The notes under the pieces: generated by a model | Databases searched by the model: none | Told to the model about the DNA's origin: nothing | Seen by the model: the letters and a program-made list of their open reading frames with translations, nothing else | Program-made: the position numbers and the translations under genes | NCBI GenBank assembly: GCA_030429565.1 | Contig: JAUIFE010000007.1 | Location: forward strand, 62,001 to 126,000 | Reading direction: 5' to 3' | DNA: 64,000 bases | Source: Holophagae bacterium | Lineage (GTDB): Bacteria > Acidobacteriota > Holophagae > Acanthopleuribacterales > Acanthopleuribacteraceae | Shown here: in pieces, positions 34,688-43,804 of the stretch | How positions within the stretch are numbered: the stretch's first letter is position 1 | How the letters are laid out: every line of letters starts with the position of its first letter

Positions 34688-35913
34688 GTTTGGCGCGGAC
34701 ACGATCCCTTCTTTTTGTTTTGGTGTTTGGGCTCCTGCCGGCTGTTAGTTTGCCGTTGGTTGCCATGCAGGCCGGCTTCAAAACCTTTTTTAAAGACGGT
34801 GAAGCCAAGCTGGAAGCAGGTGACCACGCCGGTGCCTTGGCCGATTTCCAGGAGGCATTTCGCCTGGAAAACAAAGCGACGCGTTATCGTTTGGAAGGCG
34901 CTATTTTTGCCAACTACTTGCCGCGTTACAAGATCGCTCTGGCCTATGAGCCGCAGGACATCCTTGAAGCCGAGGCTTGGATCAAAAAGTCGGAAGAAGC
35001 ACTCGAGGATGAGGTCATCAAACGCCAGCGCAAAGAACTGGCTGCCTATCACGCCGACAAGGACCGCATTCTTAAGGCCGCCGAAAAACAACGCGAAGCC
35101 CTGGCGACTCAATTCAATTTGGCTTTGCGCGACGCCGAAGCATTGCTCAACCAGAAGAAATACGAACAGGCGCGCCAAGCATTCCAAAAGCTGGTTAGGG
35201 ACTATCCCAACCGGGCGGAGGCGCAGGTTGGTCTGGGTAAAGTCGATAACGCCAAGTTAACCCATTTGAAGACGATGGCGCTTGATGTCAGAACCGCCGT
35301 GATGGATAACAACTTCACCAAAGCGGAAAGCATCATCGGCCAAATCGAGAAAATAGACGCCGGCTTTGCTCAGATTCCCGCCTTGCGGCAGCAAATTGTT
35401 GACGCGAAGAAACGCATTGCCACCGTCGCGGCCGATGCGGAACGGAGGGCACGTGAAGATGAGTTGCGCCGCGAGGCCGCTCGGGAAGAGGAACGCAAGC
35501 GAAGGGAGAAAGCCCAAGCTGAAGCGTTGGCCAATCAAACCAAAACACCGCCCACGAATGTGACCACGCCGCCCGACGATAACGGTGCGGCCGATGGCGC
35601 CGCTCGCAAGGCTGAATTGCGCGCCGCTTTGCTGGAGACACTCAAGCCTTACCGTCGTGGCGATCCGGCGACGGCTTTACGCGAGTTGTTGGAAATCGAT
35701 ATCGAAGGCGCTGAGACCTCGACCAGCTTCCATTGGTTGAAGGGGATTTTCTTGCTCGCCAAACACCACCATAGTTCAGAGCCGGACGAAGCGGTCCTGG
35801 ATTTGGCGCGGTCCGAGATATTGGAAGTACGGCGATTACAGCCAGACTTCCGTCCGAACCCCGATATCTACCCGCGTTACGTGATTGAGTTTTTCGGCGG
35901 CACCGGCAACTAA
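34684..35913 (+). CDS. Exported TPR/coiled-coil protein coupled to the kinase
   Basis: The 409-residue product has a signal peptide or N-terminal anchor (about 7-28), TPR-like helical pairs (about 30-60 and 145-180, for example AEALLNQKKYEQARQAFQKL), a charged coiled coil rich in R and E (about 255-290) and a C-terminal helical region. It overlaps the kinase by ATGA, so the two are co-translated. It may bind the kinase's outer domain as a sensor or scaffold; that is inference. An intrinsic terminator candidate lies about 70 bases after its stop. Confidence 0.8.
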   Translation: MSLARTRSLLFVLVFGLLPAVSLPLVAMQAGFKTFFKDGEAKLEAGDHAGALADFQEAFRLENKATRYRLEGAIFANYLPRYKIALAYEPQDILEAEAWIKKSEEALEDEVIKRQRKELAAYHADKDRILKAAEKQREALATQFNLALRDAEALLNQKKYEQARQAFQKLVRDYPNRAEAQVGLGKVDNAKLTHLKTMALDVRTAVMDNNFTKAESIIGQIEKIDAGFAQIPALRQQIVDAKKRIATVAADAERRAREDELRREAAREEERKRREKAQAEALANQTKTPPTNVTTPPDDNGAADGAARKAELRAALLETLKPYRRGDPATALRELLEIDIEGAETSTSFHWLKGIFLLAKHHHSSEPDEAVLDLARSEILEVRRLQPDFRPNPDIYPRYVIEFFGGTGN

Positions 35914-36260
35914 ATCCCGGGTGTTTGGGCCCTCAGGCCGCGGTGCTTGCGATCAGCCCGGCTAGGATGCGCTAAGTAAGCGACGCGTTTGCCGCGTTTT
36001 TTGCTAAGATGCGCCTAGTCCGCATTGGTCTCCAGAATTCGTCGCAACCATGTGACGTGCGGGTCGGTGGTAAACAGCGATCCGCTCTGCGCGCGGGCGT
36101 CGCCGTGTCACACCTCGGAATGACAAGGGTTATGACACTTTTTTTGGGACGCATCGCAACATTCTGGCGCCGATGGCGGGCGAAAAAACGGGCTAAGGCA
36201 CCGGCGCAGCACCTTGTGCGTGGCCGCCGCCGCGCGGCCTACTTGGAATTTACCCGCACC
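35914..36260. other. Intergenic region, kinase operon / recQ
   Basis: This 347-base gap holds the terminator candidate at 35981-36002. The recQ frame stays open through most of it, but the arginine-rich translation upstream of 36261 is unlike RecQ N-termini, so I treat it as non-coding or at most a short extension. Confidence 0.5.
35981..36002 (+). terminator. Short intrinsic terminator after the kinase-TPR operon
   Basis: ACGCG (35983-35987) and CGCGT (35993-35997) pair around TTTGC and are followed by a T-run to 36002. The stem is short, so confidence is moderate. Confidence 0.5.
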
Positions 36261-38111
36261 ATGAGCGCCTCGACATCTCTTCAACTCGCCAAAGAAGCCC
36301 TGCAACAGGTGTGGGGTTACCCTGATTTTCGGCCCCTGCAGGCGGAAACGATCGAGGCTATCCAGTCGGGCCGAGATTCCTTAACCGTTCTGCCGACAGG
36401 CGGCGGTAAATCGCTTTGTTATCAAATTCCCGCCGCCGTCATGGACGGCACGGCGGTGGTGATTTCGCCCCTGATCTCGCTGATGGAGGACCAAGTTAAC
36501 AGCCTCCAGTTACTCGGGGTGCCGGCGGCCTTTGTCAACAGCGCGTTAAACGGCACACAGGTGCGTCAAATCAAAGCCGCCTTTTTTCGCGGCCAACTCA
36601 AGATGTTGTACGTTTCACCCGAGCGTTTGCTGCTCGACCATTTCATTGAGGAACTACAGCAGGTAAAAATCAGCTTTTTTGCCGTCGATGAAGCGCACTG
36701 TATCAGCCAATGGGGCCATGATTTTCGCCCGGAATATACCCAGCTCAAACAGTTGCGGGACCGTTTTCCCAACATCGGCGTGCACGCCTTTACCGCGACC
36801 GCGCCGCCTAATGTCCAGGGAGAAATCGCGCGTGAACTGAACTTAAAACAACCCGAAGTGTTCATCGGGAGTTACCATCGACCGAACTTGTTTTACCGAG
36901 CCTTGCGACGCAACAGCTTCAAAACACAGTTGCTTAACTTGCTGAAACAGTTCAAGAAAAGCGACATGGGCATCGTTTACTGTCTGACGCGAAAGGAAAC
37001 CGAGGCCATTGCCGATCACCTCAATCGGAGCGGCTATCGTGCGTTGCCTTATCATGCCGGGCTCAGTCCCGAACAGCGCAAGCACAACCAAGATCTCTTT
37101 TCCCAGGAACAAGTTAAGGTGATGGTGGCGACCGTTGCTTTCGGAATGGGTATCGACCAATCGAACGTGCGTTTTGTTGTTCACAACGGCATGCCACGCA
37201 CCCTGAGCCATTACCAGCAAGAAGCGGGTCGTGCCGGTCGTGATGGATTGGCGGCCCATTGCATTTTGGTTTTTGCGCCCAAGGATATTCAGTTCTGGAA
37301 GCGCTTGATCGACAATGAAGGCGTCTTAACCGAACCGCGCATGCAGCAGTTGCAGGACATGATCCACTATGCGACTCAGCTCAAATGCCGTCACCGCAGC
37401 CTAATCGAGTATTTTGGGCAAGAATTTGAGCGCGCGCATTGCGGTGCCTGTGACGTGTGCTTGGGTGAGGTGGAAAGCATTGCCGAGGCACGCACTTACA
37501 GTCGCATGATTTTGTCGGCCGCGCTCAAGGTAAAACAAAATTTCGGCGCCGGTTATATCGCCCAAGTGCTTACCGGTTCCAGCGAACAGAAAATCGCGCG
37601 CAACGGTCACGACGCGCTTTCGGTGTTTGGCTTGCTTAAAAAGCACAGTAAAAACCAGGTCCACGATTGGATTAACCAGTTGGAGAGTCAGGGCTACCTC
37701 GCGCGCCATGGTGATCCCTACCCGGTGCTCAAGGTCACCCCGGCCGGTTTTTGGCTGTTGGTTCCGGAGAAGTACGGCAAAAATGAGGAGCAGCTACCCG
37801 TCTTTTTGGTTGAGACGCAGCGTGACAAAAAAGCGCAAAAACGGCCGGCTGTTATCGGTGCCGCCGACTTCGATCAGGATTTGTTCGAACTTCTGCGCGA
37901 AAAACGCATGCAAATTGCCGCCAAGTTGGGCGTGCCCGCCTTTATTGTGTTTGGTGATCGTTCCTTGCAAGACATGGCTCGCGTGAAACCGACCGACAAT
38001 GAGAGTTTCTTGACCGTCTTCGGGGTTGGCCAAGCCAAGCTGGAGAAGTTTGGTCGACCCATGTTAAAAACCATCAATCAATACCTCGCCAAAAAAGGCA
38101 TTGCGCTCTAG
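36261..38111 (+). CDS. recQ: ATP-dependent DNA helicase RecQ
   Basis: From the ATG at 36261 the protein has 616 residues. The SF2 helicase core has motif I LPTGGGKSLCYQIPA, VDEAHCISQWGHDFRPEY (DEAH plus aromatic loop) and motif VI QEAGRAGRDG. A zinc-binding segment with four cysteines (KCRHRS...HCGACDVC) and winged-helix RQC follow, and the last ~80 residues are an HRDC domain (FDQDLFELLREKRMQIA). It unwinds DNA in RecF-type recombination and fork repair. The frame is open 84 codons further upstream with ATGs at 36009, 36120 and 36135; none has a better ribosome-binding site, and the start is uncertain. Confidence 0.95.
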   Translation: MSASTSLQLAKEALQQVWGYPDFRPLQAETIEAIQSGRDSLTVLPTGGGKSLCYQIPAAVMDGTAVVISPLISLMEDQVNSLQLLGVPAAFVNSALNGTQVRQIKAAFFRGQLKMLYVSPERLLLDHFIEELQQVKISFFAVDEAHCISQWGHDFRPEYTQLKQLRDRFPNIGVHAFTATAPPNVQGEIARELNLKQPEVFIGSYHRPNLFYRALRRNSFKTQLLNLLKQFKKSDMGIVYCLTRKETEAIADHLNRSGYRALPYHAGLSPEQRKHNQDLFSQEQVKVMVATVAFGMGIDQSNVRFVVHNGMPRTLSHYQQEAGRAGRDGLAAHCILVFAPKDIQFWKRLIDNEGVLTEPRMQQLQDMIHYATQLKCRHRSLIEYFGQEFERAHCGACDVCLGEVESIAEARTYSRMILSAALKVKQNFGAGYIAQVLTGSSEQKIARNGHDALSVFGLLKKHSKNQVHDWINQLESQGYLARHGDPYPVLKVTPAGFWLLVPEKYGKNEEQLPVFLVETQRDKKAQKRPAVIGAADFDQDLFELLREKRMQIAAKLGVPAFIVFGDRSLQDMARVKPTDNESFLTVFGVGQAKLEKFGRPMLKTINQYLAKKGIAL

Positions 38112-38144
38112 CGAGCCATTCGGCGAGGCATCAGGAGTTCCAAA

Positions 38145-38693
38145 ATGTTTCGACTTGTTCCGTTTATTTGCGGTGTATTGTTTCTGTTGAGTGCCTTGTC
38201 TTGTAACAACCAAGCGACCACTGAAGAGACGCCGCCGGCCGCGCAAACCGAAAAGGTTGCGCAAAGCGAACCCGAGAAAAAGACCGAGCCGATTCCGCCA
38301 TCCTTGGAACTTCAAGGCACGTCGTTGGATCATTACATCGCGCTACAGGAAACACTGGCCGCCGACAATTTTGAGGGCGCCTTAGCCGCCGCTAAATCGT
38401 TGGAAGGTGCCACCGAAAGCCGTGTTAAAAGTTTGGCTGCCACCATGGCCGCTGCTAAGGACATTACCGCCTTGCGCGCCCATTTTCGTCCGTTGTCGCT
38501 CAGCATTAAGGATCAGCCTTTGGCTGAAGGTTTTGTGACCGCCTATTGCCCCATGGCCTTTGACAATACCGGTGGCTACTGGCTGCAGAAATCAGGTACG
38601 TTGGCCAATCCCTACTACGGTGCTGAAATGTTGACCTGCGGTGCGGTGACCCGTCGCGGTGGCGAGGCGGCCGAGAAGAAAACCGAGGAATAA
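38145..38693 (+). CDS. Probable lipoprotein of unknown function
   Basis: The 182-residue product has a short hydrophobic N-terminus with a cysteine at residue 20 (VLFLLSALSC), an imperfect lipobox, then an acidic low-complexity linker and a domain of about 120 residues. It keeps two further cysteines, in FVTAYCPMAFDN and AEMLTCGAVTRR. The pattern YCPMAF...G.WLQKSG...NPYYG.EMLTCG resembles the C-terminal part of periplasmic DUF3347-like or copper-efflux-associated proteins, where such residues can bind metal; this is a tentative reading. CAGGAG lies before the ATG. The next gene begins on the base after its stop. Confidence 0.7.
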   Translation: MFRLVPFICGVLFLLSALSCNNQATTEETPPAAQTEKVAQSEPEKKTEPIPPSLELQGTSLDHYIALQETLAADNFEGALAAAKSLEGATESRVKSLAATMAAAKDITALRAHFRPLSLSIKDQPLAEGFVTAYCPMAFDNTGGYWLQKSGTLANPYYGAEMLTCGAVTRRGGEAAEKKTEE

Positions 38694-39218
38694 ATGGCTG
38701 TTACGTTGCGACTCTTGGTGGCGGACGATGCAGCGCGTTTGACCGTGCTGGCCGATAGCGCCAGGGTCGCCGCGCATTTACGCGATCGTTTTCCTCAGCC
38801 CTACCGGCGCGAGGATGCCGACCAGTTCCTTGATTACCTTGAAAACAACGCCGGCCAAGTGCTGGCGCGTGCGATTTGCTTGGACGGGGTGTTGGTTGGC
38901 TTGATTTCCGCCGAACAAGGGTTTGACATCTACCGTTTTAACGCCGAAATCGGCTATTGGTTGGGCGAAGACTATTGGGGTAAAGGCATTGCCTCGCAAG
39001 CGCTCGGTCAATTCATACGAGTGGTGTTTAACTCGGAGTACATGCTCAAACGCTTGGAAGCTCAGGTGTTTGAGCAGCACCTTGCCTCAATGCGCGTTTT
39101 GGAAAAAAACGGCTTTATCCGCGAGGGACGGCGCATGAATGCCGTTTACAAACACGGTCGTTTCCACCACGAGATTTGTTTCGCTTTGGAAAACCCCAAC
39201 TGGCCCAAGACCTCTTAA
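38694..39218 (+). CDS. GNAT acetyltransferase, RimJ/RimL-like
   Basis: The 174-residue protein has the RimJ/RimL-type GNAT pattern: TLRLLVADDAARLTVLADS at the start, IGYWLGEDYWGKGIASQAL containing the acetyl-CoA loop (G-K-G-I-A), then LEAQVFEQHLASMRVLEKNG and FIREGRRMNAVYKHGRFHHE. Such enzymes often acetylate protein N-termini or antibiotics; the substrate is unknown. It starts directly after the lipoprotein stop, with GAGGAA at the end of that gene as ribosome-binding site, so the two are coupled. A terminator follows. Confidence 0.92.
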   Translation: MAVTLRLLVADDAARLTVLADSARVAAHLRDRFPQPYRREDADQFLDYLENNAGQVLARAICLDGVLVGLISAEQGFDIYRFNAEIGYWLGEDYWGKGIASQALGQFIRVVFNSEYMLKRLEAQVFEQHLASMRVLEKNGFIREGRRMNAVYKHGRFHHEICFALENPNWPKTS

Positions 39219-39220
39219 AA

Positions 39221-39270
39221 ACAAAACCGTCGCCGCTCAGCGCGAAAGCGTGAGCGCGACGGTTTTTTTC
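39221..39270. terminator. Long bidirectional terminator after the GNAT gene
   Basis: AAACCGTCGC with inner GCTCA pairs with TGAGC and GCGACGGTTT, giving a stem of about 14 pairs with an internal loop, with A and T runs on both sides. It serves the GNAT gene and the convergent PilZ gene. Confidence 0.85.
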
Positions 39271-39292
39271 GGCCAGTCTTGGCGGCGGTTGT

Positions 39293-39637
39293 TTATTCGA
39301 GGAATTCGAGGCCGATTTTGAACAAATCTTCGTCGAGATTTTTACGCCAACGGACCCTGGCTTTCATGGGGTGTAAGCGTCCGACGCGCACCACCACTTC
39401 CATGTCTTTGACAATTTTTTCGTAGTCCTGATTGTAGCGAACCAGCACCAAGCCGCAGCCTTGGTGTGATTGCTCCACCACCATCGCGATAAATTCCGGT
39501 TCGAAATTTTCGTCGACCACATTGATATCGATATGTGCCACAACTTCGACGGTGCGAACTTCTAAGTCTTTTTGCATGGTGCTACCCATGCTGTATCGGA
39601 AAAAGCGTCGCCTTTCTCCTGCGTGTAGTTCGTCCAT
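39293..39637 (-). CDS. Single-domain PilZ protein
   Basis: The 114-residue protein is little more than one PilZ domain. ERRRFFRYSM near residues 8-17 gives the RxxxR c-di-GMP-binding motif, and EQSHQGCGLVLVRY stands for DxSxxGxxL, with D replaced by E. It ends with WRKNLDEDLFKIGLEFLE, the typical PilZ C-terminal strand. AGGAG precedes the ATG on the minus strand. It lies convergent to the GNAT gene and downstream of the HAD-phosphotransferase gene, separated by 142 bases. Confidence 0.82.
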   Translation of the reverse strand: MDELHAGERRRFFRYSMGSTMQKDLEVRTVEVVAHIDINVVDENFEPEFIAMVVEQSHQGCGLVLVRYNQDYEKIVKDMEVVVRVGRLHPMKARVRWRKNLDEDLFKIGLEFLE

Positions 39638-39779
39638 GCTCCTGCCTACCTCCGCTCGAACAAAATAACCCTATGTCACAATATAAGATTAAGTCCCCAT
39701 CCCGCAAGCGCTTCAACAAGGGTTGGTGCGTTGTGCCACCTGAGCGGCGGTGTGGCTACCTTATTGGACGCGTTGGCTG

Positions 39780-41291
39780 CTAGCCGGATGTTTCGATTTC
39801 GCCTTCTTGGTCAAGTAGCTGATCGTGTTTGCAGAGGTGCTCCATGGGTTGGAACGTTTCGCGCATTTGAATCGCCGCCTGAAAGTGTTGTTTGACCACC
39901 TGCTTGGGATCCAGAGTCGGGTTGGCGTACTGCATGCGGCGCATGACGTCGGGTATGACCACGCTGAGGTGCTTGAGGATCCACTCCACCGCAATCAAGT
40001 CGGAAATCGCCCAAAACCGTTTGAGGAAATTTTCATCCCATTCACGTTGCTTGACGAAGGCGTCCAGCACCTTGAGTTTGTTCTCCGTGGAGAGTTTCTG
40101 CTCCGTGTTGTAAAAGAAATCGGCCAGTAGTTTGGCTGGATCATCCCAGCCGGACTCCTCAAAATCGAGGAAATTGAGTTTGCCGTTGGGATCTTTCAGT
40201 GTGTTGTGGAAGCCGAAATCGGACGGGCTGAAAATGGTTTCTTTGTCAGAGATCTCCTGTTCCTTTTCCCACTTTTCGCGTTTGAGCCAGAGGTAAAAGT
40301 GGTTGAGGTTGTCTTGGCGGAGCTGCTCCATATCGGTCATCATGAACAGCATAATGTCTTTGGGCCCGTCGGGACGCTGGCAGGCCTGGAGGACCTGGTT
40401 CCAAAGTTGATTGAGCTTGTCGGCATAGAGGTGCAGGCGAAAGCGTGCGTTGGGGGCACGGCTCACGTCTTGATCGCGCAATGCTTGAGATTTCTGATCG
40501 AGTTGGATCAAAAACGCGATGAGTTGGTCGACATCGCCTTCGTCGGCGTCGGTGACGGGCGTACCCTGGATAAAATTAAACAGACCCCAACAGCCGCGAT
40601 GCCAGGAGGGTTTGGGGACATTGGTGATGCCGACGCCGTGGAGGGCGTTGAGATGTTTGATTTCCGCCGCCAAACGTTCCTCGGCGTGTTCACTTGATTC
40701 TAAGTAATGCTTGAGAATGAACTCGGTGCCGTCTTCGCAGCCCACCTTGTAGATGAAGTTGTCGCCGTGTTCTTTGAGCCCGGTCAACGAGACAATGCGA
40801 CTTTGGGTCAGGTCACGGATCCCTTGTTGCCAGTAGAAAAAATTGGTGAGATCAGACCATTCGCCAAACGCCGGGTAGGGGCATGCGGCGCCTTCTTTTT
40901 TGCCAAAAACTAAGGGTTGTAGGGTTTTGGAGAGGTCGGCGTGTTGGAAGGTTTCCATGGCGTCGTCGATGAAATGGGTTAGCCCCATTTCATTGATCTT
41001 GGCGACCTTTTCTGCTTCTGAATCGACAAAAATGAGGTCTTCTTTGGCAAAGCCCAAGCCGCCTTTGTCCATGGCGATAAAAAACTTCTTGGCTTCCAAG
41101 TGTTGCGTGACCGACGCGGCTTCTCCGGCACCATGCGCTACGATCACCAGTGGATTGCCGGATTGGCGATGGTCCATCACAAATGCTTTGAATCCGAACA
41201 GGACCTCTGAATTTTCCAAAGCCTCGTCTACCGCGAGAATGGTGTGGTCTAAGTCAATGCCGACTTTGATGCTTTGCGCTGATTGTGCCAT
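39780..41291 (-). CDS. HAD-like plus aminoglycoside-phosphotransferase-like fusion protein
   Basis: In the 503-residue product the first ~140 residues look like a HAD phosphatase: VGIDLDHTIL provides the DxD-type motif I and THFIDDAMETF the motif IV acidic pair. The rest resembles the APH/choline-kinase fold, with FILKHY (ATP-binding lysine), a Brenner-like loop FSPSDFGFHNTL (usual HGD reads PSD; D and N kept) and LDFEESGWDDPAKLLADFF as the metal-binding segment. Such fusions occur in surface-polysaccharide loci, where they probably phosphorylate or dephosphorylate a sugar precursor. The next gene upstream on this strand is Maf-type. GGGAAGG precedes the ATG. Confidence 0.78.
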   Translation of the reverse strand: MAQSAQSIKVGIDLDHTILAVDEALENSEVLFGFKAFVMDHRQSGNPLVIVAHGAGEAASVTQHLEAKKFFIAMDKGGLGFAKEDLIFVDSEAEKVAKINEMGLTHFIDDAMETFQHADLSKTLQPLVFGKKEGAACPYPAFGEWSDLTNFFYWQQGIRDLTQSRIVSLTGLKEHGDNFIYKVGCEDGTEFILKHYLESSEHAEERLAAEIKHLNALHGVGITNVPKPSWHRGCWGLFNFIQGTPVTDADEGDVDQLIAFLIQLDQKSQALRDQDVSRAPNARFRLHLYADKLNQLWNQVLQACQRPDGPKDIMLFMMTDMEQLRQDNLNHFYLWLKREKWEKEQEISDKETIFSPSDFGFHNTLKDPNGKLNFLDFEESGWDDPAKLLADFFYNTEQKLSTENKLKVLDAFVKQREWDENFLKRFWAISDLIAVEWILKHLSVVIPDVMRRMQYANPTLDPKQVVKQHFQAAIQMRETFQPMEHLCKHDQLLDQEGEIETSG

Positions 41292-41670
41292 TGGTATGCC
41301 TTCCCTAAGCCCATCTGCTTGAACCTGCGCCTTACTTGGCGTTGTGCCGAATCATTGCGATGCAGCCACACGCGCCATGCGTTTCACTGGAAAAACGAGG
41401 CGTTGGCGTGTGGTTTACAAGGCGTTCCGTTCAATTCAGTTGGAAATGTCTGTCATGTCACCTCATCGAATTCTTAGCGAAAATCTTTACATCTGAAGAG
41501 AATGAATGTCGTTTCCTGGCGGTCCGGCGTTTGGGTAATTTTGTGAGTTTTTGTTTAATGCTCAGGTAATAAAGTTGTTATGGGGATTTTGGTTTGTTTT
41601 GGGGGCCTGCGCCGGTTTCGGCGAAAAAAATAGGCTTGCGCGCGCGTCATCCTGGCTTTTCCGGCGCGCT
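41292..41670. other. Intergenic region, HAD-phosphotransferase / Maf-type gene
   Basis: No gene is supported in these 379 bases between two minus-strand genes. It would carry the terminator of the Maf-type gene or the promoter of the HAD-phosphotransferase gene, but I saw no clear hairpin or -35/-10 pair. Confidence 0.45.
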
Positions 41671-43512
41671 TCAGTCGAACCGAAGCACCAGTTGGCGCAG
41701 TTCCGGTTCCAGATGATCGCAGCCCGCGGCGATGTGGCCATAGGTGGTTGTCAAATGGGTGACATCGTCCATCAGGCCGGCCAGCAGCGCGCGCAATTCT
41801 TCCTCCGGGTTGGTTGCAGCCGCCTCGGGTTCGGTCTCGCGGATATTTTCTTGTAGCTCTTTTTGAATGAAGCCGTTAAGCAGGGGCAAGCGTTCTTGGA
41901 CGACTTCGCCGGTGGCGCGGCTGAACTGGTCGAGTGTTTGTATGTAGGCGTTGAGTTGTTGCAGGCCCTCCGCTGTTGGCTGCTGCAACAGGTTTGATAT
42001 TTGCTGCTGAAAAGGCGCGTACTGCGCACATAAATGACGCACCACGCCGATTTGAGCGAGCGCGCCACGCAATGCCGCCGCCATGGTTTCCTTGGCCGGT
42101 GGTTGGTGGTCGGCGGCGGCCCTGCGACATTGGTCCACCACATCCTGCCGTGGTTGGGTTGCATGCGCCGCCAAAAAATGGTGCAGCGGGTGGTGCCGAA
42201 ACCCTTTGAGGTGGGCCCCGCCTTCGGTGGCATTGACCAGCACCGTTGGGCATCCCTCACGACGCAAGCGGTTAAGGCGGTTTTGGTACCACTTGAGGAA
42301 ATGGTAGTAGTTGGCCATTGTTTTGACTTGCCCGCCGTAGTAACCCGCCACCCAGGCTTCGTCTTCCTTGCCGTGTTCAAATTGGCGGTTAATTTCAGCG
42401 TCGGCATAAAAAGTTTTGCCCACGGCGAGGTCTTGTCCCAGTAGGGCGACGGCGCGACAACCCAGTAGTAATGCTGCTGAAAAAGCTTCGTTGGCGACCG
42501 AACCGCCCGTTTCCAGAAATTGACGGGGTTGGGTCAGACCGCCCTGCTCCAGCCATTGCCAAACAAGATTGGTGGGGTTAAAGAAGACAAAGGTTGCGGT
42601 TGTCGATGCGCGGTAAAACTTGTAGTGGGCTTGGTCGGCCAGCAGAAATACCGTTCGGCCTAAATTGCGGCAGCCGTGAATGGCCGAATAAAAGTCCTGG
42701 GCTTCGTTGTGCACCAAGAAGTCCGGTTCGATCCCGTAGCGTTCGAGCAAGCGCATGGTGCGCGCTACCGCAAAAACGAGACAGTGCTCGCGGTAAGGAC
42801 GCAAAGCAATCAGATTGCGCTCTAAGGACGGGCCTGGCGCAACGACAACGGCCGCCATCCCGGCAAAGCGCCCCGCCAGTTGGTCGATGGGTGGTTTATC
42901 AAAACTCTCTGGCAGAGCATGCAGTGTCGAACGGGTAAAGGTCGGCATGAGTTTCGCCAGGGTTTTGCGCGAAATGCTCACGTCGCGGAAGAGTTCCGCT
43001 AGAAACTGCGGTAGCCAGGTTGCCATTTGGGCGACGTGTTTTTGGTGAAACGGGGACCAGATAATCTTGAGCTGATCGGGTCGGCGCAAACCCATTTCAC
43101 GCAGAATGAGGTTGAGGTGCTCTTCGTCTAATGCGATGCGGGCATTTTTAGCCGGCAACAATTCGCTGAAATCGATGTGCGCCGCCGCGGTCAGGAAAAG
43201 CTCCGCGATGGGTTCAAACACCACGATTTGTTCGCCTGTTGCAATGGGATCGGCCGCCAAAAAGTGGCCCAAGCCCAAGCCAAGATGGAGATGAACCGGC
43301 TTGGCGTGGCCCTCGCAAATCTTGGCGGCTTCTTTGGCGGGATCATAGCGGCTGTGCACGTATTGGTGGTTAATCGCGACCGTTAGACCGCCTTTTCGGG
43401 CGGGTTCCGGGTCGAGAGGGCGCGCTTGTAAGCGTGCCCAGCTACGTGCCAAGTCAGGGTCATAAACCGCCATAAAGGCGCGGTTTTTTTGTTCCAGCTC
43501 GTTCAACGGCAT
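41671..43512 (-). CDS. Motility-accessory-factor (Maf/DUF115) glycosyltransferase-like protein
   Basis: From the ATG at 43512 (GGAAAGAGC upstream) the product has 613 residues. The DUF115 core (about 190-430) shows VVVAPGPSLERNLIAL, FLVHNEAQDFYSAI, and ETGGSVANEAFSAALLLGCRAVALLGQDLA, all strong Maf markers. Maf proteins attach nonulosonic acids to flagellin, or act on glycans in other settings. The long N-terminal domain (about 10-185) and helical C-terminus are usual for the family. No flagellin gene is in the window. It is the first of three minus-strand genes that include the HAD-phosphotransferase and PilZ proteins. Confidence 0.9.
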   Translation of the reverse strand: MPLNELEQKNRAFMAVYDPDLARSWARLQARPLDPEPARKGGLTVAINHQYVHSRYDPAKEAAKICEGHAKPVHLHLGLGLGHFLAADPIATGEQIVVFEPIAELFLTAAAHIDFSELLPAKNARIALDEEHLNLILREMGLRRPDQLKIIWSPFHQKHVAQMATWLPQFLAELFRDVSISRKTLAKLMPTFTRSTLHALPESFDKPPIDQLAGRFAGMAAVVVAPGPSLERNLIALRPYREHCLVFAVARTMRLLERYGIEPDFLVHNEAQDFYSAIHGCRNLGRTVFLLADQAHYKFYRASTTATFVFFNPTNLVWQWLEQGGLTQPRQFLETGGSVANEAFSAALLLGCRAVALLGQDLAVGKTFYADAEINRQFEHGKEDEAWVAGYYGGQVKTMANYYHFLKWYQNRLNRLRREGCPTVLVNATEGGAHLKGFRHHPLHHFLAAHATQPRQDVVDQCRRAAADHQPPAKETMAAALRGALAQIGVVRHLCAQYAPFQQQISNLLQQPTAEGLQQLNAYIQTLDQFSRATGEVVQERLPLLNGFIQKELQENIRETEPEAAATNPEEELRALLAGLMDDVTHLTTTYGHIAAGCDHLEPELRQLVLRFD

Positions 43513-43804
43513 GCTCTTTCCGAGGCTGGCTTTCGCGCTGCCGGCGACGATCGGGGTCGCTGGACGATGGGGTGAGCCTCGTTGGATGGGGTTGATGCAA
43601 ACCACTCTAGCGCTTCGCCGGCGTCAAAGCCAGCCTTATCAAGGCGTGGCGGCGGTCAGCGTGCGTGACGCCTTGAACTATATTTGAGCGCAGAAGAAAA
43701 CCGCGCCGGCGCGTAATTTGACTTACAATAAGCTCACCATTCCATCCACAGTTCTTGCCGCCAACTCAACCAAACACGCGAGTGCGCCCCATCGGCACAC
43801 TCGT

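Noticed and set aside
36261..38111. RecQ as the helicase component of the ZorAB-like system
   Set aside because: It has the full housekeeping RecQ-RQC-HRDC architecture and is separated from the motor operon by the kinase operon and a terminator candidate. ZorD is a different helicase type.
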